The notes beneath the pieces were generated by a model. It saw only the letters and a list, made by a program, of their open reading frames with translations, did not search any database and was not told where the DNA came from. A stretch of 64,000 bases of DNA from Burkholderia aenigmatica (lineage in GTDB: Bacteria > Pseudomonadota > Gammaproteobacteria > Burkholderiales > Burkholderiaceae), in contig NZ_CABVQC010000034.1 in assembly GCF_902499175.1 (NCBI RefSeq), forward strand, positions 26,199 through 90,198. Direction: 5' to 3'. The first letter of the stretch is position 1. Each line of letters starts with the position of its first letter. Below, piece after piece: positions 16,660-25,377 of the stretch. A program made the translations under genes and the position numbers.

Positions 16660-17358
16660 GTGACGACAGAACATTTCGGTATCCGAGTCAAACGGTTGAT
16701 GACCGCGAACGTGCATGCGTTGATCGGTTCGCTGGAAAACCGCATGCCGCAAGCGATCCTCGAGCAGTACCTGCGCGAATTCGACGACGTGATCGCGCAG
16801 TCGCGGGTGGCGCTGGGCCGGCACGAAGCGGCGCGGTACCAGGCGGCCAAGGCGATCGCGCGCATCAACAACGAGATCGAACGACTGAACGACCTGCTGG
16901 GCACCGCGCTGGCCCGCAACGACGATGCGGCCGTGCGTGCCGGCGCGGAGCGGCAGATCGAGCTCGAGGATCAGCTCGGCGTGCTCCAGCAGTCGCTTCA
17001 CGACGCGAGCGAGCGCGCGCAGGCCGCCGAGGCGGACCTGCTCGGGCTGCGCGCGAAACGCGTGGAGATGGAAGCGGGGCTTCGCGAACTGATCGCGGCG
17101 CGCGCGCCCGGCGACGGCGAGCGCCGGACGGAAGGGCCGGCGGGCGCGGGCGTCGACCCGAGGGCCGAGCAGCTCGAGCAGGGGTTCAACCGGACGATGG
17201 CCGGCGCGACCGGGGCGGTCGGGTTGGGCACCGGTTCATCGTCGGCCGATCCCTCGCTGTTGCATCGTCTGGAAACCCTGCACAAGGAACAGCGAATCGA
17301 GGAGCGCGTCGCCCGCTTGAAGTTGCAATCTGGCAAGCTGGCGGACGACATGTCTTGA
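16660..17358 (+). CDS. PspA/IM30 family membrane-stress protein
   Basis: Peripheral inner-membrane protein of 232 residues, expected to form large helical assemblies that stabilise damaged membranes. It is almost entirely coiled coil. The N-terminal amphipathic stretch is followed by the family motif around LENRMPQAILEQYLREFDDVIAQSRVALGRHEAARYQAAKAIARI (described by residues about 24-68), then long Glu/Arg/Ala helices to about 180, with a Gly/Ala-rich loop before the last helix. The start is GTG at 16660 with AAGGAG at 16644-16649. Its partners downstream (YqiJ-like and flotillin) are the same as in enterobacterial loci. Confidence 0.85.
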   Translation: MTTEHFGIRVKRLMTANVHALIGSLENRMPQAILEQYLREFDDVIAQSRVALGRHEAARYQAAKAIARINNEIERLNDLLGTALARNDDAAVRAGAERQIELEDQLGVLQQSLHDASERAQAAEADLLGLRAKRVEMEAGLRELIAARAPGDGERRTEGPAGAGVDPRAEQLEQGFNRTMAGATGAVGLGTGSSSADPSLLHRLETLHKEQRIEERVARLKLQSGKLADDMS

Positions 17359-17391
17359 TGATTCGCCCCCGAACCTGAGAGCAATACAACA

Positions 17392-18051
17392 ATGACTTCT
17401 TCACTGATGCTGCCGGGCAATGCGCCGTTCGTCGCCGCGATCGGGCTGATGATCGTGATCGGCGTGCTGGAGTGCCTGTCGATGCTGATGGGGCTCAGCC
17501 TGACCGAGCATGCGGGCAACCTGCTGGTCCTGCACTTCGGTCTCGATCATGCGGATGGCGGGCCCGACGCCGGCTTCGTCGGCCAGTTTCTCGGCTGGCT
17601 GCACGTGGGCCGGGTGCCGCTGCTGATCCTGCTGATCCTCTTCCTGCTCGGTTTCTCGGTGGTCGGGCTCGCGTTGCAGACGTCGATGCAGGCCGTCGCG
17701 GGCGTCACGATGCCCACCGGGCTGGCCGTCGTGTTGGCCGTGCTTGCGGCATTGCCGTTCGTGCGGCACACCGGCAAGTTCTTCGCGCGCTTTCTCCCGC
17801 AGACCGAAACCACGGCGGTATCCGAAGCCGATTTCATCGGCCGCACCGCACGGATCGTCACCGGCGAAGCGTCGCTCGGCAATCCGGCCGAAGCGCGGCT
17901 CGTCGACGAGCATGGCCAGCAGCACTACGTCCGCGTCGAACCGGACGAGGCCGGCCGCACATTCGCGAAAGGCACGACGGTCCTGCTCGTGTCGCGCATT
18001 TCGGGTTCGCGTTACCACGCCATCGAGAATCCCAGGCCCGAATTGCTCTGA
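17392..18051 (+). CDS. yqiJ: YqiJ-like NfeD/OB-fold membrane protein
   Basis: Inner-membrane protein of 219 residues that pairs with flotillin-type proteins. Hydrophobic segments lie at about 12-32, 72-95 and 102-123. The cytoplasmic C-terminal part (about 140-219) is an OB-fold-like domain (SEADFIGRTARIVTGEAS ... YVRVEPDEAGRTFAKGTTVLLVSRISGSRYHAIEN). This arrangement matches YqiJ rather than long NfeD proteases. The gene lies 33 bases after the pspA-like gene and 90 bases before the flotillin gene, so all are probably co-transcribed. Confidence 0.82.
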   Translation: MTSSLMLPGNAPFVAAIGLMIVIGVLECLSMLMGLSLTEHAGNLLVLHFGLDHADGGPDAGFVGQFLGWLHVGRVPLLILLILFLLGFSVVGLALQTSMQAVAGVTMPTGLAVVLAVLAALPFVRHTGKFFARFLPQTETTAVSEADFIGRTARIVTGEASLGNPAEARLVDEHGQQHYVRVEPDEAGRTFAKGTTVLLVSRISGSRYHAIENPRPELL

Positions 18052-18141
18052 ATCCCGTTTTACCAGCCCACTGCCTTTGAGAGCGGCGTGGACTGGCGCA
18101 CCTTGCTGTCACCATCCGTACACAGGAGTCGAACAAACATC

Positions 18142-19923
18142 ATGATGAATGCACTCTCATTCTGGGGCGCTGTCGCATTGGCAGTGGTGGTGGGTATCTG
18201 CGTGATCGGCATGATCTTCGCGCGTCTTTACGTGCGGGCGTCGGCGGAACGCGCCTTCGTCCGCACCGGGCTCGGCGGGCAGAAGGTGATCATGAGCGGC
18301 GGCGCGGTCGTGCTGCCGGTGTTTCATGAAGTGATCCCGATCAACATGAACACGCTGAAGCTCGAAGTGAGCCGCGCGACGCGCGACAGCCTGATCACGA
18401 AGGACCGGATGCGCGTCGACGTGGTCGTGGCGTTCTTCGTGCGGGTCGCGCCGACCGAAGAGGGCGTGTCGACTGCCGCACAGACGCTCGGCCAGCGCAC
18501 GCTGGCGCCGGAAAACCTGCGCGCGCTCGTCGACGACAAGTTCGTCGATGCGCTGCGCTCGACCGCCGCGCAGATGACGATGCAGGATCTCCAGGACGCC
18601 CGCGAGAAATTCGTGCAGGGCGTGCAGAACACGGTCGCGGAAGATCTGACGAAGAACGGGCTGGAGCTGGAAAGCGTGTCGCTGACCAACTTCAACCAGA
18701 CGTCGAAGGAATACTTCGATCCGAACAACGCGTTCGACGCCGAAGGCCTGACCAAGCTCACGCAGGAAACCGAACGGCGCCGCAAGGAGCGTAACGAGGT
18801 CGAGCAGGATACCGAGGTGGCGGTGCGCGAGAAGAACCGCGACGCGCTGTCCCGTAAGCTCGAGATCGATCAGCAGGAATCGTTCATGAAGCTCGAGCAG
18901 GAGCAGCAGGTCAAGACGCGCACGGCCGAGCAGAACGCGCGGATCGCCACGTTCGAGGCCGAGCGTCATCAGGAGGCTGAGCAGAGCCGGATCGGCGCCG
19001 AGCGGCAGATTCAGGAATCGGAGATCCAGCGCGAGCAGGCGCTGCGCACCCGCAAGGTGGAAGCGGAGCGCGAAGTGCGCGTGAAGGAGATCGAGCAGGC
19101 GCGCGTCACGCAGATGGCGGCGATCGAGCAGGCGAAGGTGACCGAAATCGCGCAGCAGGAAAAGGCCATCGTGATCGCGGAGAAGTCCGAGGCGCAGTCC
19201 CTGGCGCAGGCGCGCGCGAGCGAGTCGCTCGCGGGTGCGGTGCGGGCCGAGCAGCAGGTCGAGACGACGCGTCGGACCGCGGAGGCCGACCGGGCCAAGC
19301 AGGTCGCGCTGATCGAGGCGGCGCAGGAAGCGGAAACGCAGGCCGTTCACATTACGACGCAGGCACGGGCGGAACGCGATGCGGCCCAGATGCAGGCGGC
19401 CGCGATGGTCGAGCTGGCCGAGGCGGCGCGCAAGAAGGGGCTCGCCGAGGCTGAAGCGCAGCGTGCGCTGAACGACGCGATCAATGCGCTGTCGTCGGAC
19501 CAGACGAGCCTCAAGTTCAAGCTGGCGTTGCTGCAGGCACTGCCGGCCGTGATCCAGCAGACGGTCGAGCCGATGAAGGCGATCGACGGCATCAAGATCA
19601 TCCAGGTCGACGGGCTCAACCGTGGCGGTGCTGCCGCGGATGGCGTCGCGCCTGCCGCGAACGGCGGCAATCTGGCCGAGCAGGCGATGTCCGCGGCGCT
19701 GTCCTATCGCGCACATGCGCCGTTGATCGATTCGCTGCTCGGTGAAATCGGATTGTCCGGCGGCTCGCTGCAAGGGCTCGTGCCGGGTGTCCCGACGAAT
19801 GTGTCGGCACCGGCACACGCATCGACACCGGCACCAGCACACGCTTCGGCATATACACCGGCACCGGTCACCGTTCACTCGGTCGGCGGTGCATCGCCCA
19901 AAGCCGACGGCGCAGTGGCATAA
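18142..19923 (+). CDS. yqiK: Flotillin family protein, YqiK-like
   Basis: Membrane scaffold protein of 593 residues. One N-terminal transmembrane segment (about 8-30) is followed by an SPFH/band-7 domain (about 40-215; VKLEV-like beta strands and the RVAPTEEGVSTAAQ region). A very long coiled coil rich in Glu, Ala, Gln and Arg (about 225-470) carries the flotillin EA-repeat signature. A C-terminal helical region is followed by an Ala/Pro/His-rich tail with repeated APAHAS units (about 560-590). Flotillins organise membrane microdomains. The ATG at 18142 follows CAGGAG at 18123-18128; an upstream in-frame ATG at 18088 has no support. It ends the four-gene membrane-stress operon. Confidence 0.88.
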   Translation: MMNALSFWGAVALAVVVGICVIGMIFARLYVRASAERAFVRTGLGGQKVIMSGGAVVLPVFHEVIPINMNTLKLEVSRATRDSLITKDRMRVDVVVAFFVRVAPTEEGVSTAAQTLGQRTLAPENLRALVDDKFVDALRSTAAQMTMQDLQDAREKFVQGVQNTVAEDLTKNGLELESVSLTNFNQTSKEYFDPNNAFDAEGLTKLTQETERRRKERNEVEQDTEVAVREKNRDALSRKLEIDQQESFMKLEQEQQVKTRTAEQNARIATFEAERHQEAEQSRIGAERQIQESEIQREQALRTRKVEAEREVRVKEIEQARVTQMAAIEQAKVTEIAQQEKAIVIAEKSEAQSLAQARASESLAGAVRAEQQVETTRRTAEADRAKQVALIEAAQEAETQAVHITTQARAERDAAQMQAAAMVELAEAARKKGLAEAEAQRALNDAINALSSDQTSLKFKLALLQALPAVIQQTVEPMKAIDGIKIIQVDGLNRGGAAADGVAPAANGGNLAEQAMSAALSYRAHAPLIDSLLGEIGLSGGSLQGLVPGVPTNVSAPAHASTPAPAHASAYTPAPVTVHSVGGASPKADGAVA

Positions 19924-20032
19924 CGCGCGGGGTATGGGGCGCACCGTCCCGTCCCGGTTGGCGCGGGTTGGCAGCGGAGGAGCCGCGCGACGAAGCCTCG
20001 TCGCGCCTGCCTTGCGTTCCCGCTGATGCCAG

Positions 20033-20067
20033 ACAGGCCCGATCGCACGATCGGGCCTGTTTTGTTT
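20033..20067 (+). terminator. Terminator of the PspA-flotillin operon
   Basis: Perfect stem ACAGGCCCGATCG / CGATCGGGCCTGT with a two-base loop, followed by TTTGTTT. Confidence 0.88.
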
Positions 20068-20113
20068 CAGGGCCTGCCCGCGACGGCGGCAAGGCTCATG
20101 TTCTTCGCGACAG

Positions 20114-20425
20114 CTAGCTCAGCAACCCGTAGGCGGCCTTGAACGTCGGCACCGACAATGCGGCGAACGCCACCATGATGGCCACCAGAATCGCGAGCCT
20201 TTTCCGCAGCAGCACGCCAATCCCGATTCCTGCCGGATAGAACACCAGCGTCAGCACGATCGTGAGCCAGAGCCATGCGTAGCCGGCGCCGCCCTCGAAG
20301 TGCGAAATGTCGCGCGTCTTCACGAGCGCGGCGTAGCCCGCGACGGTGATGCTCGCAGGCAGGCACAGCAGCGAGTAGGGAACGAGGACGATGATCTGTC
20401 GCAGGTTCGGATCGGGAGACGTCAT
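20114..20425 (-). CDS. Small integral membrane protein of unknown function
   Basis: Protein of 103 residues with three or four hydrophobic segments (about 8-30, 45-68, 72-95) separated by short charged loops. I do not recognise the family. It converges with the flotillin gene and lies 123 bases downstream of the CGNR regulator gene in the same orientation, so read-through from that gene is possible. Codon use is typical of the host. Confidence 0.65.
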   Translation of the reverse strand: MTSPDPNLRQIIVLVPYSLLCLPASITVAGYAALVKTRDISHFEGGAGYAWLWLTIVLTLVFYPAGIGIGVLLRKRLAILVAIMVAFAALSVPTFKAAYGLLS

Positions 20426-20548
20426 GGCAAGCGGTTCGGATTCTGATGGACGGTGGCGAGGAACAGGTCGTCGTGTGAGCGGGACCGCCGGATTCGCGTA
20501 GCCGGCAGGATGCGGGCGTTTTCGGTGTTTGGCAACGGCCGTCCGCCG

Positions 20549-21217
20549 TTAGTCGGGCGTGTCGTGGCTCGCCGATCCGTCCGGCGCGCGCCGCACCGCG
20601 CGATAGTGCCGCCGCGCCTTCGCCACATTGCCGCAAGTCGCCATGTCGCACCACTTGCGGCGCCCCGTTTTCGAGCGGTCGATGAACAGCCACGCGCAAT
20701 TCGAGCCCGCACACATCCGTAGCCGTCCGTCGGGCGATGCTTCAAGCAGCTTCACCGCATCGAGCGCGAGCCGGTGGACGGGCAGGTGCACGTCCGCCGG
20801 ATCAGCGGGATCGTCGAATCCGATACGCCCGGCTGTTGCGATCAGCCGCCGGCCGTTCATCGCGCGCTTCCATGCCCGCTCCAGCGTTTCCAGATCCGCC
20901 GCGGCCACCGGTGCGCCGTGCGAGCGCGCACCGACGATGCCGAACAACGCTTCACGCAGGCGCTTCGCGTCGCGCAGTGCGCGCTCGGCGGTGCCCGGCG
21001 CCTCAGCTGCGCGAGCCGCGAGCTGTTCCACGTCGGGTGCGGAGCAAACCGACGATCGCGCGAGCCACGCGAGCCACGCGTCGTAATCCGGCAGCCAGTC
21101 GCGCGGGGTCTGATCGCGGCCGGTCACCGTGTTGATGAAATCGAGGACGGGATGGCCGCCGACGAAATCGCGGGCCTCGAACACGTGCGCTTCCAAAACC
21201 GGTGAAATGTGGGACAT
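20549..21217 (-). CDS. CGNR zinc-finger transcriptional regulator (ABATE domain)
   Basis: Predicted DNA-binding stress regulator of 222 residues. The N-terminal ABATE-like domain (about 10-165) begins FVGGHPVLDFINTV, a family hallmark. The C-terminal treble-clef finger (about 175-215) has the cysteine set in RMCAGSNCAWLFIDRS and KWCDMATCGNVAKARRHY, including the eponymous CGNx motif (CGNV here; family consensus CGNR). The start at MSHISPV is chosen over a 34-codon extension that would overlap the divergent promoter. An 11-base inverted repeat lies between it and the divergent arginase-family gene, so it probably controls both. Confidence 0.88.
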   Translation of the reverse strand: MSHISPVLEAHVFEARDFVGGHPVLDFINTVTGRDQTPRDWLPDYDAWLAWLARSSVCSAPDVEQLAARAAEAPGTAERALRDAKRLREALFGIVGARSHGAPVAAADLETLERAWKRAMNGRRLIATAGRIGFDDPADPADVHLPVHRLALDAVKLLEASPDGRLRMCAGSNCAWLFIDRSKTGRRKWCDMATCGNVAKARRHYRAVRRAPDGSASHDTPD

Positions 21218-21229
21218 GGGCTGAATTGA

Positions 21230-21263
21230 TGCTAACCTTTGATCGTTATTTAAAAGGTTAGCA
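21230..21263. promoter_or_regulatory. Operator-like inverted repeat between CGNR and arginase-family genes
   Basis: TGCTAACCTTT (21230-21240) and AAAGGTTAGCA (21253-21263) form a perfect 11-base inverted repeat with a 12-base AT-rich spacer, centred in the 80-base divergent intergenic region. This is a strong candidate binding site for the CGNR protein or a dimeric partner. Confidence 0.7.
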
Positions 21264-21297
21264 CATCCGGTAACCGGTGCTTGTGCGAGGAGAGCGC

Positions 21298-22287
21298 ATG
21301 GCGACGTCGACGGCATCACCCGGCCTGCGGGCCGACCCTTTGCAACCCGGCGGCGCCCGGCCGATAGAGCTCATCGCCGCGCCCAGCAGCCTCGGCCTGC
21401 GGCCGAACACGGCCGGTCTCGAGCCGGAGACCTGGCGCGCCCCGGACGTGCTGCTGGCGACCGGCCTCGCCGCGCGCGCCGGCGCGCGCGTGTCGCGGCT
21501 TGCGCATCCCGCCTATGCCGTTGCGCCGCAGCCCGGAACCCGTATCCGCAACGGCTTGGCGATCCGCGAGTTCTCGCTCGACCTTGCCGCGCGCGTCGCC
21601 GACGCGCGCAGGCGGCAGGCCTTTCCGATCGTGCTCGGTGGCGATTGCAGTGTCCTGCTCGGGTGCCTGCTGGGCAACCGTCGCGCGGGTGGCAACGGGC
21701 TCGTGCATGTCGACGGGCACAGCGACTTCTTCCACCCCGGCAATTACGACACCTCGACGCGGCTCGGTTCCGTGGCGGGGATGGATCTCGCGCTGTCGAC
21801 CGGGCGAGGGGAGCCGCTGCTGACCGACTGGCCGGCACTCGACGGCCCGCTCGTCGACGATCTCGACGCATGCCAGGTGGGCGAGCGTGAATCCGAGTCC
21901 GGCGACTTCGAGGCCACGTATGGCGATATCGCCCGCACGGCGATCTCGCGCATCACGATCCAGCAGCTTCTGGCGCGCGGGCCCGCCGCCGTCGCGGTTG
22001 AGCTGGTCGACTGGCTCGGTGCGCGGGCGCTCGGGCAGGCGTGGCTGCACGTGGATCTCGACGTACTCGATCAGTCGCAACTGCCGGCCGTCGATTCTCC
22101 CGGTTCGCCGGGGCTGGACTTCGACGGGCTCGACGCGCTGCTCGGCCCGCTCGTTGCGTCGGGGCGCGTGGCGGGGATCGACTTCACCATCTATGACCCC
22201 GGGCTCGACCCCGGTCACGTGCATGCGGATCGCATCGCGCGCAGCATCGAGCGATGCGCCGCCGCGCTGCCCTCACGGTGCGGCTGA
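21298..22287 (+). CDS. Arginase/agmatinase/formiminoglutamase (ureohydrolase) family protein
   Basis: Hydrolase-fold protein of 329 residues; the substrate is unknown but probably a guanidino or formimino compound. The manganese-site motifs are present in order: GGDCSVLLG (114-122), VDGHSDFF (138-145) and HVDLDVLDQS further on. In classical arginases the first is GGDHS and the second DAHxD; here the histidine ligand is replaced by C117 and the alanine by G140. This Cys variant is a known-looking subgroup pattern but makes ordinary arginase activity doubtful. GAGGAGA at 21287-21293 selects the ATG at 21298. It is divergent from the CGNR regulator gene and shares its operator. Confidence 0.83.
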   Translation: MATSTASPGLRADPLQPGGARPIELIAAPSSLGLRPNTAGLEPETWRAPDVLLATGLAARAGARVSRLAHPAYAVAPQPGTRIRNGLAIREFSLDLAARVADARRRQAFPIVLGGDCSVLLGCLLGNRRAGGNGLVHVDGHSDFFHPGNYDTSTRLGSVAGMDLALSTGRGEPLLTDWPALDGPLVDDLDACQVGERESESGDFEATYGDIARTAISRITIQQLLARGPAAVAVELVDWLGARALGQAWLHVDLDVLDQSQLPAVDSPGSPGLDFDGLDALLGPLVASGRVAGIDFTIYDPGLDPGHVHADRIARSIERCAAALPSRCG

Positions 22288-22368
22288 AGGCGGCGGCGAG
22301 CGGGGCCGGGCCGTCGCTCGACCGCATTCGGGTGCGGCGATGAACGAACGGCAATGTCCCTGTCGTCG

Positions 22369-23766
22369 TCACCCGCGCCCGAAACTCGGCCGCTTCGGAT
22401 CGTACGTCCACCCCGGCACGAGATAGCGCATCGCGGCCGCATCGTCGCGCGCGGTGCCGCCAACCTGCCGGTACAGCGCATGCGCAGCCTCGACCTGCGC
22501 CATGTCGAGGTCGATCCCGAGCCCCGGCCGCCCCGGCACGGCCACCTGGCCGCCGACGATCTTCAGCGGCTCGCGCGTGAGCCGCGCATCGCATTCCTGC
22601 CAGATCCAGTGCGTGTCGATTGCCGTGATCGCGCCGGGCGCGGCCGCCGCCGCATGTGTGAACATCGCGAGCGACACGTCGAAGTGGTTGTTCGAGTGCG
22701 AGCCCCACGTGAGCCCCCAGTCGCGGCACAGCTGCGCGAGCCGCACCGAGCCCTGCATCGTCCAGAAATGCGGGTCGGCGAGCGGGATGTCGACCGCCTG
22801 CAGCCGCACCGCGTGATCCATCTGCCGCCAGTCGGTCGCGATCATGTTGGTCGCGGTCGGGATTCCCGTCGCGCGGCGGAATTCGGCCATCACCTCGCGG
22901 CCCGAATAGCCGCCTTCCGGCCCGCACGGATCTTCCGCATACGCGAGCAGGTGGCCTTGCCCACGGCACAGCGCGACGGCCTCGTCGAGCGACCACGCGC
23001 CGTTCGGGTCGAGCGTGGCGCGCGCGTCGGGGAAGCGCGCCTTGATCGCGGCGATCGCTTCCATCTCGTCGGCGCCGGCCATCACGCCGCCCTTCAGCTT
23101 GAAATCGGCGAAGCCGTAGCGCTCGACCGCGGCTTCGGCCTGCCGCGCGATCGCGGCCGGCGTGAGCGCTTCCTCGTTGCGCAGCCGGAACCACGCGTCC
23201 GACGCGTGCGTTTCGTCGCGATACGGCAGGTCGGTGCGGCGCCGGTCGCCGACGTAGAACAGATAAGCGAGCATCGGCACCGCGTCGCGCTGCTGGCCTT
23301 CGCCAAGCAGCGCCGCGACCGGCACGTCGAGATGCTGGCCGAGCAGGTCGAGCAGCGCCGCCTCGATCGCAGTGATCACGTTGTCTAGCCGCAGGTTGAT
23401 CTCGTGTGGCTGGCGCAGCACGGCCGCTTCGCCGGCCGACGTCACCTCGTGCCGGATCGTGCGGCCCGCACCCGCGTCCGCGCCGGACAACGCCGCGCGC
23501 ACCGCGTTGAGCGTCGCCTGATAGCGTCCGATCGACTGGCCGACCACGCGATCCGTCATGCGCTCGAGCGCGTGGCGGATCCCTTCGCCGCCCGGCACTT
23601 CACCGACGCCCGTGTGTCCACTGCTGTCGTCGAGGATCACGAGGTTGCGCGTGAAGTACGGCGCGTGCGCGCCGCACAGGTTGAGCAGCATGCTGTCGCG
23701 GCCGGCGACGGGGATCACCTGCATGCGCGTGACGCGCGGGGTGCCGGCACGGCTTGATTCGGACAT
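22369..23766 (-). CDS. gudD: Glucarate dehydratase
   Basis: Enolase-superfamily enzyme of 465 residues that dehydrates D-glucarate (and L-idarate) to 5-keto-4-deoxyglucarate. Family elements are clear: TRMQVIPVAGRDSMLLNLCGAHAP at the N terminus, the catalytic KxK-type motif ADFKLKGGVM, metal ligands in LDPNGAWSL, YAEDPCG and TATNM, and the general-base histidine in WGSHSNNHFDVS; the C terminus WTYDPKRPSFGR is typical. The glucarate transporter gene lies 64 bases upstream, so the two form a catabolic operon. The later enzymes (GarL/KdgD type) are not in the window. Confidence 0.95.
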   Translation of the reverse strand: MSESSRAGTPRVTRMQVIPVAGRDSMLLNLCGAHAPYFTRNLVILDDSSGHTGVGEVPGGEGIRHALERMTDRVVGQSIGRYQATLNAVRAALSGADAGAGRTIRHEVTSAGEAAVLRQPHEINLRLDNVITAIEAALLDLLGQHLDVPVAALLGEGQQRDAVPMLAYLFYVGDRRRTDLPYRDETHASDAWFRLRNEEALTPAAIARQAEAAVERYGFADFKLKGGVMAGADEMEAIAAIKARFPDARATLDPNGAWSLDEAVALCRGQGHLLAYAEDPCGPEGGYSGREVMAEFRRATGIPTATNMIATDWRQMDHAVRLQAVDIPLADPHFWTMQGSVRLAQLCRDWGLTWGSHSNNHFDVSLAMFTHAAAAAPGAITAIDTHWIWQECDARLTREPLKIVGGQVAVPGRPGLGIDLDMAQVEAAHALYRQVGGTARDDAAAMRYLVPGWTYDPKRPSFGRG

Positions 23767-23830
23767 CGGTTCGCTCCTGGTTCCGGTAGTACGCGCGGGC
23801 CGCCGGCCAGGCCGGAGCGGCCCGCGCCGG

Positions 23831-25171
23831 TCATTGAAGCTCGACGCGGCGGATCTCGCCGACGACGAACAGGTAGCAGATCACGGCGACGAGCGCGTGC
23901 GCGACGACATAGACCAGCGCGCCGTTGAACGAGCCGCTGCGGTCGACGATGTAGCCGATCGCGATCGGCGTCGTGATGCTGGAGAGGTTGCCGCACGTGT
24001 TGAGCAGCGCACCGCTCAGGCCCGCAATCTGGCGCGGCGCGGTGTCGGCGTTGACGGCCCAGCCGAGTGCGCCGAGCCCCTTGCCGAAGAACGACAGCGC
24101 CATGAACAGCACGACGAGCACGTGCGAATCGGTGTAGTTGCAGACGATCATCGACATCGACAGCAGCATGCCGAACACGATCGGCACCTTGCGCGCGACC
24201 GACAGCGAGCGGCCCTGCTTGAGCAGCCCGTCGGACACGATGCCGCCGAGAATCCCGCCGAGGAACCCGCACACGGCCGGGATCGACGCGACGAGCCCCG
24301 CGTTGAGGATCGACATCCCGCGCGCCTGCACGAGATAGACGGGAAACCACGTGATGAAGAAATAGGTGAGCGCGTTGATGCAGTACTGCGCGACGTACAC
24401 GCCGATCAGCATCCGGCTCTTCAGCAGCGCCTTCACGTGGCGCATCGACGGGCCGCCGTCGCGTCCACCCGTCGCCTGGTCGATGTTGACGAGCGCGCCG
24501 CCTTCGGCGAGATAGTCGAGTTCCGCGCGGTTGATGTTCGGGTGGTCTTTCGGGTCGTACATCGTGCGGTTCCACACCAGGACGAACGCGAAGCCGAGCA
24601 CGCCCATCACCACGAACACCGACTGCCAGCCGAACGCATGCACGAGCCAGCCCATCAACGGCGCGAACAAGACGGTCGCCGCATACTGCGCGGCGTTGAA
24701 GATCGCCGACGCGGTGCCGCGCTCGGCGGCCGGGAACCACGCGGACACGATCCGGCTGTTGGCCGGGAACGACGGCGCCTCGGCCGCGCCGACCAGGAAC
24801 CGCAGCCCGAACAGCAGCGCGAACGCGGCCGCGCCGCCGAAGAAGCCGATCGAGCCCTGCAGCAGTGTGAACAGCGACCAGAAGAAGATGCTGAGCGCGT
24901 AGACGATGCGCGACCCGTAGCGGTCGAGCAGCCAGCCGCACGGCAGTTGGGCGACCACGTACGACCAGCCGAACGCGGAGAAGATGAAGCCGATCTGCAC
25001 GTGGCTCAGGTGCAGTGCGCGGGCAAGGCTCGGACCCGCGATCGCGATTGCCGCGCGATCCGCATAGTTGATCGTCGTGACCGCGAACAGGACGGTCAGC
25101 ACCAGCCAGCGCACGCGCGTGCGCCGGGCCGTTGCCGAAGCGGACGCCGGCAGCGCTTGAAGCGGATTCAT
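23831..25171 (-). CDS. gudP: D-glucarate/D-galactarate MFS permease
   Basis: Inner-membrane proton symporter of the anion:cation symporter (phthalate permease-like) MFS family, 446 residues with about 12 hydrophobic segments. The N-terminal signature RVRWLVLTVLFAVTTINYADR is typical of GudP/GarP, as is the segment GWSYVVAQLPCGWLLDRYGSR. I placed the start at MNPLQALPAS, with GGAGAC just upstream, rather than at a 44-codon extension. It is followed by gudD, which fixes the likely substrate as glucarate. Confidence 0.9.
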   Translation of the reverse strand: MNPLQALPASASATARRTRVRWLVLTVLFAVTTINYADRAAIAIAGPSLARALHLSHVQIGFIFSAFGWSYVVAQLPCGWLLDRYGSRIVYALSIFFWSLFTLLQGSIGFFGGAAAFALLFGLRFLVGAAEAPSFPANSRIVSAWFPAAERGTASAIFNAAQYAATVLFAPLMGWLVHAFGWQSVFVVMGVLGFAFVLVWNRTMYDPKDHPNINRAELDYLAEGGALVNIDQATGGRDGGPSMRHVKALLKSRMLIGVYVAQYCINALTYFFITWFPVYLVQARGMSILNAGLVASIPAVCGFLGGILGGIVSDGLLKQGRSLSVARKVPIVFGMLLSMSMIVCNYTDSHVLVVLFMALSFFGKGLGALGWAVNADTAPRQIAGLSGALLNTCGNLSSITTPIAIGYIVDRSGSFNGALVYVVAHALVAVICYLFVVGEIRRVELQ

Positions 25172-25377
25172 GACTGTCTCCTCCGAAGGGCGGAAGGTGC
25201 CGTCGTGCGGCAGGCGCGTCAGTGCGCGCCATTCGTGTGGGTGCTCCCGGCCGGAGGCCGGACGCCGCTGCTGGAGGGCAGGGCGTCCGGGCCATTCTGT
25301 CATGTCGAAATTTGCGCCTTCATGCCAATTGCTGACTTGATCGATTCATGATTTGAATCGATCGGTCGGGCGATCGC

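Noticed and set aside
19790..19890. Tandem repeat array in the flotillin 3' end
   Set aside because: The APAHAS-like repeats are short, imperfect and in frame as a low-complexity tail; not a mobile or CRISPR repeat.
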